In this document: piece by piece, positions 58,885 to 64,000 of the stretch
Position numbering within the stretch: the first letter of the stretch is position 1
Layout of the letters: each line of letters begins with the position of its first letter
From: Candidatus Eisenbergiella merdavium
GTDB taxonomy: Bacteria > Bacillota > Clostridia > Lachnospirales > Lachnospiraceae
NCBI GenBank assembly: GCA_019119595.1
Contig: DWWS01000016.1
Coordinates: 1 to 64,000, forward strand
Length of the DNA: 64,000 bases
Direction: 5' to 3'
Notes under the pieces: model-generated
The model's input: only the letters and a program-made list of their open reading frames with translations
Told to the model about the DNA's origin: nothing
Database searches by the model: none
Program-made: the position numbers and the translations under genes

Positions 58885-60090
58885 ATGCAGGATATCAGGA
58901 TCGGGTTTATCGGCCTTGGATGCAGAGGCTATGGGCTTCTGAAGGATGCGGTATTAAAACAGAAGGAGCAGGTGACGGCGGTCTGCGACGTATATGAGGA
59001 CAGGACGCAGAAGGGAGCGGATGCGGTGGAGGAGGCCGGACAGGCGAGGCCTGCCGTGTATTCCGATTACCGGGATGTGATCCGGGATGAAAACGTGAAT
59101 ACCATCATCATCGCAACCGCCTGGGAGAGCCATGTGAGGATCGCTTTGGAGGCCATGTACGCGGGGAAGGCTGTGGCCATGGAGGTGGGCGGAGCCTACG
59201 AGCTGAAGGACTGCTGGGATCTGGTCGAAGCCTATGAAAAGACGGGCACGCCGTTCATGTTCCTGGAAAACTGCTGCTTCGGCAGGCGGGAAATGATGGC
59301 CTTAAACATGGTGCAGAAGGGACTGTTCGGCGAGGTGGTTCACTGCGCGGGCGGCTATCAGCATGATCTGCGCGACGAGATCTCCTACGGAAGGGAGAAC
59401 CGCCATTACAGGCTGAGAAACTATCTGAACCGCAACTGTGAGAATTATCCCACCCACGATCTGGGGCCCATCGCAAAGGTTCTCGGTATCAACCGGGGAA
59501 ACCGGATGCTGACGCTTGCCTCCACCGCTTCCAAGGCGGCCGGACTTCGTGACTATATCCGGGAAAACAAGAGCGATGACGAATTTCTGAAGGATAAGAC
59601 CTTTGCCCAGGGGGATGTGGTGACCACGGTCATCAGATGCGCCCATGGCGAGACCATCGTGCTGACGCTTGACACTACCCTGCCCAGGTATTACACCCGG
59701 AATTTCACGGTGAGAGGGACGAAGGGCATGTATGAGGAGGTCACGGATTCGGTATTTCTGGATCGGCCGGAGGATAAGGCCCATGATTTTGACTGGCGGG
59801 AAAACTGCGCGGGAAACGCGAAGCAGTATGAGGAAGAGTACGACCATCCGGTCTGGAAAAAATATATCGAAGAAGGGATCCAGGGCGGCCATGACGGAAT
59901 GGACTGGCTGGAGTTTCAGACCTTTTTCCGCTGCCTGAGGGAGGATGCCCCCATGCCCGTGGATGTCTACGACGCGGCGAGCTGGATGGCGGTCACCGCC
60001 CTTTCCGAGATGTCCATTGCCAGAGGCGGAGCGGTGGTGGACGTTCCCGATTTCACAAGCGGAAGATGGCATGAGCGTCTGCCGCAGTAA
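58885..60090 (+). CDS. Gfo/Idh/MocA-family oxidoreductase, GH109-like
   Basis: NAD-dependent sugar oxidoreductase-fold protein of 401 residues. The Rossmann motif is IGFIGLGCRGYG (about 5-16), and VTAVCDVYEDR binds the cofactor ribose. The C-terminal domain contains HYRLRNYLNRNCENYPTHDLGPIAKVL (in two parts, about 174-200). The YPTHDLGP segment resembles the YPTHGLGP of GH109 enzymes, which use NAD to hydrolyse alpha-N-acetylgalactosaminides. Function is therefore either a sugar dehydrogenase or a GH109-type glycosidase. ATG 58885 is chosen from AAAGGAAGG upstream. It is divergent from an AraC regulator and followed by a terminator, so it is transcribed alone. Confidence 0.8.
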   Translation: MQDIRIGFIGLGCRGYGLLKDAVLKQKEQVTAVCDVYEDRTQKGADAVEEAGQARPAVYSDYRDVIRDENVNTIIIATAWESHVRIALEAMYAGKAVAMEVGGAYELKDCWDLVEAYEKTGTPFMFLENCCFGRREMMALNMVQKGLFGEVVHCAGGYQHDLRDEISYGRENRHYRLRNYLNRNCENYPTHDLGPIAKVLGINRGNRMLTLASTASKAAGLRDYIRENKSDDEFLKDKTFAQGDVVTTVIRCAHGETIVLTLDTTLPRYYTRNFTVRGTKGMYEEVTDSVFLDRPEDKAHDFDWRENCAGNAKQYEEEYDHPVWKKYIEEGIQGGHDGMDWLEFQTFFRCLREDAPMPVDVYDAASWMAVTALSEMSIARGGAVVDVPDFTSGRWHERLPQ

Positions 60091-60158
60091 GAAGGCTTTG
60101 GGAAGATTTTGGGGAAGCAGCGCGGACGACGGGGAAGAATAACGAAACAGAATAAACG

Positions 60159-60196
60159 AAAAAAGGCCGGAGGGAGACGGTTCCCCCGGCCTTTTG
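60159..60196 (+). terminator. Terminator after the GH109-like gene
   Basis: AAAAAAGGCCGG and CCGGCCTTTT arms with an inner GGGA/TCCC pairing, T-tailed. Symmetry would let it act in both directions. Confidence 0.85.
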
Positions 60197-60281
60197 CTGT
60201 CGATGAGCCAGGGCGGGATCCGGCGTTGGAAACCTCATAAAATAATCTCATAAAAAGTCAATCTGTTTTAAATATTGTTCA

Positions 60282-60310
60282 TTGAAAAGGAGCCGGGAAA
60301 CCGCTAAAAT
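60282..60310 (+). promoter_or_regulatory. Promoter of the third ABC exporter pair
   Basis: TTGAAA (60282-60287) and TAAAAT (60305-60310) are 17 bp apart, 43 bp upstream of the start at 60354. Confidence 0.6.
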
Positions 60311-60353
60311 TTGAGAAAAGACAGAATTTTCTAAAGAGGAACAGGAGGAGAGA

Positions 60354-62039
60354 ATGAAAAGGATCGCCAATTTTATGAACACCGGCGCGCGGGCAGGGGG
60401 CGGAATCCTGTGGCTTCTGCTGCTGTACCTTCTGCAGGCCGTATGCCAGGCAGCGCAGCCTGAGGTGCTGAACCGCGCGGTAAACGCGGTGGGGGATGCA
60501 AGCTGGGACGGACTTCAGAGGGTGGTGCTTTTTGCGGTATTCGTGACGGTGGGAACTCTGGCTGTAGATGCGCTGATCAAGCTGGGGATGGTACGTTTCT
60601 CCAACGCTCTGCTCGAACGGGTGCAGGTGGAGCTGACGGAGCGGGTCATGCAATTCACCCGCAGACGCTTTCAGCAGAATGAGAGCCCGGACTATCTGAC
60701 CGGCGTGACAGATCATGCCGAAACGGCGGTGCAGGCTTCCACCAACGCATTTTTTGATACCTTCTCCAGCGCGGCCATTCTTGTGGTCTGTGTTCTCTAT
60801 ATGGCCTGGCTGAGCGTGCCGCTTACATGTATCGTAGTCGCCTTTAACATCATATTGCGCCTGGTTTTGACGATCGTGGAAAAGAAGATCAGGCGCGTGT
60901 CGGATGCCTGCAATCAGGTCGTAAGGGAAAACAACGGCTTTCTGGTCGAACTGCTTTCCAACATGCTGACCGTCCGTGTTTATCGGGAGCAGGCTTTTTT
61001 TAATGCAAAGCTGGCCGAAAAGGAGAGGGGGACATACCGCAGCCATATCCGCAGGAACGCGTGGTGGAACGGACAGAGCGAGTTTGTCTGGTGTTCCCTG
61101 AAATTTGCGGAATATGTGCTTGTCTACGGGATCGGCGGGATCCTGTATTACAGGGGATACATAGACTTTGGGCTGTTTCTGGCCTATCCGATCGCAATGG
61201 ACTATTTTGTGAAGGGGATCAACAAGCTTCTTATGGCGATGGTGGAGAAAAACGAGGCGCTCAGCGCCATAGATGCGCTGGGGTGGCTTTATGGGGAAAC
61301 GGAGCTGGAAGGAGGCCGGGATGAGCTGACGGCTGCTGAGAAAGAGACGTTGCGCCCCGGAGAGATCCGTTTTGAAAACGTTTCTTTTTCCTATAAACGG
61401 GCGGACGGGAGCGAGCGGAAAATATTACAGGATATTTCCTTTGCGATCGAGCCAGGAGACAAGGTATTGCTGCAGGGGCCGAACGGGGAGGGAAAATCCA
61501 CGCTTCTGTACCTGATCAGCGGACAGTACCGGCCGGACGGCGGGCGGATCCTTTACGGAGACACCCCCATAGAGGAGCTTTCCCTCGCTGCGGTTTCGGA
61601 GAATTACAGACTGATCACACAGGAAAACGACCTGTTCCATTGTGATGTGCCGTCAAATATGGAGCTTACTGTTGCTCCTGACCGGGAAGCGTGCAGAGAG
61701 GTCCTGCGGAAGCTTCGCATGGAGGACCGGATTGATATGGAGGTATCCAGCCTGTCACAGGGAGAAAAGCAGCGCGTGAACATCGCCCGGGCCATACGCA
61801 AAAACAGCGGGCGCATTTTCCTGCTCGGGGATGAGATCACAGCCAATATCGATCCGGAAAACGCAGAAAACGTGTTCCGGCTTCTGGAAAAGGAATTTGC
61901 ACAGGATACCGTTATCCTGGTGGCTCACGGAGACTGCAGCTTTCAATGGAACCGGCGGATCACGGTAGAGGGAGGACGGATCACCGTGGAATGCAAGAGT
62001 GCGGCACAGCCTGCCATGGAAAGGGGGAGCGCGCAATGA
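60354..62039 (+). CDS. ABC exporter half-transporter E
   Basis: Intact membrane-plus-ATPase protein of 561 residues. Helices lie within residues 15-310. The ATPase has Walker A GPNGEGKST (about 375-383), signature SLSQGEKQRVNIARA, Walker B IFLLGDEITANID and switch VAHGD. Compared with consensus, the signature is LSQGE, and in Walker B a Gly replaces the residue before Asp-Glu (LLGDE), so one ATP site of the heterodimer may be altered. The insert NESPDYLTGVTDHAETAV is typical of exporters. AGGAGGAG precedes the ATG. It overlaps gene F by four bases (ATGA at 62036), giving a coupled heterodimer. Confidence 0.87.
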   Translation: MKRIANFMNTGARAGGGILWLLLLYLLQAVCQAAQPEVLNRAVNAVGDASWDGLQRVVLFAVFVTVGTLAVDALIKLGMVRFSNALLERVQVELTERVMQFTRRRFQQNESPDYLTGVTDHAETAVQASTNAFFDTFSSAAILVVCVLYMAWLSVPLTCIVVAFNIILRLVLTIVEKKIRRVSDACNQVVRENNGFLVELLSNMLTVRVYREQAFFNAKLAEKERGTYRSHIRRNAWWNGQSEFVWCSLKFAEYVLVYGIGGILYYRGYIDFGLFLAYPIAMDYFVKGINKLLMAMVEKNEALSAIDALGWLYGETELEGGRDELTAAEKETLRPGEIRFENVSFSYKRADGSERKILQDISFAIEPGDKVLLQGPNGEGKSTLLYLISGQYRPDGGRILYGDTPIEELSLAAVSENYRLITQENDLFHCDVPSNMELTVAPDREACREVLRKLRMEDRIDMEVSSLSQGEKQRVNIARAIRKNSGRIFLLGDEITANIDPENAENVFRLLEKEFAQDTVILVAHGDCSFQWNRRITVEGGRITVECKSAAQPAMERGSAQ

Positions 62040-63721
62040 AGGGAAAGAAAATAAAACGGAGGGATCTGATTCCGTTCATCTCTTTTCTGAAAAGGGAATG
62101 GTGGGTTCTGGCGGCGGCAACCCTGCTTTTGACGGGATTTTCCGTGGTGCGCACCTACAGCGCGTCCTATATTTCGGAAATCGTGGAATATCTGCAGACC
62201 GGAAGACCGATCGGGGGAGTGATCGCGCTGGCACTGATCGGGGCCGCAGTGTCCTGCTCTTCCTATGTGATGCGTTACGCGGGCTCCATGCTGTGCGTCA
62301 TGCTGACGGAAAAGCTGGCGCTTCAGACCCGCCGCAGGCTTGTGGAGCATCTGGAAAAAATCCCGTGGAGCGAATATGAAAGGCTGAAAACGGGACAGCT
62401 GCAGGCCGTGATCCGCAGCGATGTACAGCAGGGAGCGGATCTGATCTACTCTGTTTTTTCCAGGATCGAGCTGAATGTGCTGCTGTTTCTTGCTACCTTT
62501 GTCTATATGCTTTTGATCAGTCCCGCTCCGGCGGTGCTGATCGCCGTTTTCACACTCTGCATGGCTTTTGTGAATCAGCGCATCCTGACCAGACAGAAGC
62601 TTTACCGGAAGCGTTCCCGGGATGCGGCCGGAGAGGTCGGGGAAACGGTGCTGACCGCATGCAGGGGCATGAGCACGGTAAAGGCATACAGGGCGCAGCC
62701 CTTCATCCTTTCCCTGCTTGGAGAAAAGAAGCGCATCTATAACGATGCGGTCTATCAGGCGGAGCGGATCGATGCGGGGAGGCTTTCGGCGTATAACCTG
62801 ACGAGCAATGTAGTGCTGTACGCGGCGGTGCTCATACTGGGGTATGAGGGACTGCAGGGGAAGGTGAGCTGGGGCGATATCCTGGTATTCATCGTTCTGG
62901 TACGGCAGGTGATCATGCCGGCAGAGGTGATATTCCGCTGGATGGGGCGGGTGGCCGTGGGCCTTGCCGCCTGGGAGCGGATCGGTGATGTGTTCGCCAT
63001 CCCGGCTGAAGAAAACGGCCGGGGAAGCGTTCCCGAGCCGGAAGAAGAGTTCGCCTTAAAGGCGGTTTCCTTTTCCTATGGACCGGACGCGCAGATCCTT
63101 GACGGGCAGGAGCTTTCTCTGAGAAAGGGGGAACTGACCGCGCTGATCGGCGGCAGCGGCAGCGGAAAGACCACGCTGTGCAAGATCCTGTGCGGGCTGT
63201 ATGGAGCGCAGGAAGAGAAAATCGGGGGAGAAACCGGGGAAAAGGGATACAGGCTGCGGATGGAACGGATCGTGGACGGGAAAAAAGACAAGTCATCCGG
63301 CAGCGTGGACTGGTGTGTTTACAATCCTGCCGAGCCGGAGCTGTTCCGTATGAGCGTTTATGAAAACATCGTATTTGGCCGGACGGAAATAAGCCGTCAG
63401 GACTGCATGGCCGCGGCGGAACAGCTGGGGGCCGCGGACTTTATCCGCGCTCTGCCGGAGGGGATAGATACGGTGATCGAGGCAGGAGGCCGGACGCTGT
63501 CCGGCGGACAGAGACAGGCGGTCATGAATCTGCGCGCCCTGCTGTCCGGACGGAAAATGCTGATCCTTGACGAAGCCTTCGCCTCGCTGGATACGAATCG
63601 ACGCGACCGCCTGACGGACTGTCTCAAAAAACAGGGCAGGGAGAAATTCATACTTCTCGTAGCCCATCAGGAGCGGGTCGCCGGACAGTGTGAGAAGGTG
63701 ATCGGGATTGGGAAGGCCTGA
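62036..63721 (+). CDS. ABC exporter half-transporter F
   Basis: Intact partner of gene E, 561 residues. The six-helix domain spans about 20-310. The ATPase has Walker A GGSGSGKTT (about 372-380), a longer than usual Walker A to Q-loop region (about 385-425, rich in Gly and Lys), then CVYNPAEPELFRMSVYEN as Q-loop equivalent. The signature LSGGQRQAVMNLRA and Walker B MLILDEAFASLD follow. The signature has Ala in place of the usual Arg or Ile after RQ. Substrate is unknown. Confidence 0.87.
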   Translation: MKGKKIKRRDLIPFISFLKREWWVLAAATLLLTGFSVVRTYSASYISEIVEYLQTGRPIGGVIALALIGAAVSCSSYVMRYAGSMLCVMLTEKLALQTRRRLVEHLEKIPWSEYERLKTGQLQAVIRSDVQQGADLIYSVFSRIELNVLLFLATFVYMLLISPAPAVLIAVFTLCMAFVNQRILTRQKLYRKRSRDAAGEVGETVLTACRGMSTVKAYRAQPFILSLLGEKKRIYNDAVYQAERIDAGRLSAYNLTSNVVLYAAVLILGYEGLQGKVSWGDILVFIVLVRQVIMPAEVIFRWMGRVAVGLAAWERIGDVFAIPAEENGRGSVPEPEEEFALKAVSFSYGPDAQILDGQELSLRKGELTALIGGSGSGKTTLCKILCGLYGAQEEKIGGETGEKGYRLRMERIVDGKKDKSSGSVDWCVYNPAEPELFRMSVYENIVFGRTEISRQDCMAAAEQLGAADFIRALPEGIDTVIEAGGRTLSGGQRQAVMNLRALLSGRKMLILDEAFASLDTNRRDRLTDCLKKQGREKFILLVAHQERVAGQCEKVIGIGKA

Positions 63722-63753
63722 AAACAACTCCGGCTGTAATCATGATTTTTCGT

Positions 63754-63820
63754 AAAAGGAGCACCCGATCCGCCTGGCAGGCGCATGCTGGCTTCGCAAA
63801 CGGATGGGATGCTCCTTTCC
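63754..63820 (+). terminator. Terminator after the third ABC pair
   Basis: AAAAGGAGCA (63754-63763) pairs with TGCTCCTTT (63810-63818), with an inner GATCCG/CGGAT stem and a branched loop. It ends the E-F operon. The following ~80 bases (to 63900) are very AT-rich and show no gene. Confidence 0.75.
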
Positions 63821-63900
63821 CTGTTTCATGATTTGAAATAAAATATTTTGAAGTAAAATGATTTAAAATTATATATATATTTATTATTTTGCTTAATTTA

Positions 63901-64000
63901 TTAAAGAGTACGCAGAATGCGCAGCACCTGCTTCAGCTCCTCCGGCTTCACCTTATCCGGGAAGCTTCCCGTCCTGACACATTCCTTAAAATACCGGATC
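63901..64000 (-). CDS. 3' end of an unidentified gene, cut by the window edge
   Basis: Minus-strand frame without a stop from the window edge to TAA at 63903-63901. The last 31 residues end in SFPDKVKPEELKQVLRILRTL, a helical, charged tail with gene-like codon use. It is too short to assign a family. The AT-rich gap on its downstream side marks the end of the ABC region. Confidence 0.5.
   Translation of the reverse strand, partial: IRYFKECVRTGSFPDKVKPEELKQVLRILRTL

Noticed and set aside
48911-60353. RiPP precursor or bacteriocin peptide for the ABC exporters
   Set aside because: No short frame with a double-glycine leader or modification enzyme was found in the gaps of the cluster.

Overview
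The window reads as a chromosomal segment of a GC-rich gut member of the Lachnospiraceae (class Clostridia). This is inferred from the clostridial-type PtsI/HPr, Pta-AckA, NagB-NagA, PolA-CoaE, YycJ, ACT/UPF0210 and TmcAL genes, strong GGAGG ribosome binding sites, many ABC and AraC/YesN-type genes, and a tRNA gene without an encoded CCA. No 16S rRNA or species marker is present, so the genus is not assigned.

Layout. 1-4.6 kb: mannonate dehydratase plus a complete TRAP transporter (uronate uptake and catabolism). 4.6-6.8 kb: a TrmB-like regulator overlapping a LysA-like PLP decarboxylase. 6.9-8.9 kb (minus strand): a YtrA-type GntR regulator with an ABC-2 exporter. 9-9.4 kb: an ATPase gene remnant and tRNA-Leu(CAA). 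9.5-14.9 kb: an SPFH protein with a ribbon-helix-helix protein, then an ABC ATPase / CARDB-like protein / MacB-FtsX permease operon. 15-16.9 kb: two related secreted SGNH hydrolases. 17-21.7 kb: ptsI, ptsH, nagB, nagA. 22-30 kb: housekeeping genes (zinc-finger membrane protein, polA, coaE, yycJ, ACT, UPF0210, tmcAL). 30.3-31.6 kb: a broken AlbA_2 regulator. 32-34.5 kb: pta and ackA.

34.7-48.9 kb looks like a Gram-positive polysaccharide utilisation locus for a sulfated, uronate-containing glycan of glycosaminoglycan type: sulfatase, GH88 unsaturated glucuronyl hydrolase, heparinase II/III-like lyase, membrane AraC sensor-regulator, solute-binding lipoprotein, two CUT1 permeases, a DUF5696-like putative glycosidase and a PHP phosphoesterase. 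Together with uxuA and nagB-nagA elsewhere in the window, this would supply uronate and amino-sugar breakdown, with Pta-AckA making ATP and acetate.

49-63.7 kb holds six ABC exporter half-transporter genes in three head-to-tail pairs, with a GT2 glycosyltransferase inside and a Phd/ParE toxin-antitoxin pair, a truncated AbrB gene, an AraC regulator and a GH109-like oxidoreductase between pairs two and three. Three of the first four ABC genes carry three different lesions: an internal deletion with frameshift, a one-base frameshift in the LSGGQ signature, and an in-frame amber codon. The last pair is intact.

The least expected signal is non-coding. Several genes are preceded directly by dense arrays of perfect hairpins with the Shine-Dalgarno sequence at the 3' end. 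Two such leaders, before yycJ and before the sulfatase, share two near-identical hairpins. Their other two hairpins differ in sequence but not in pairing, and in both the apical part of hairpin 2 is complementary to the segment just upstream of the ribosome binding site. A second class repeats three times at exact 90-bp spacing before uxuA, and a third class forms three ~120-bp copies before pta. These are the best candidates here for an undescribed RNA or mobile-element family.
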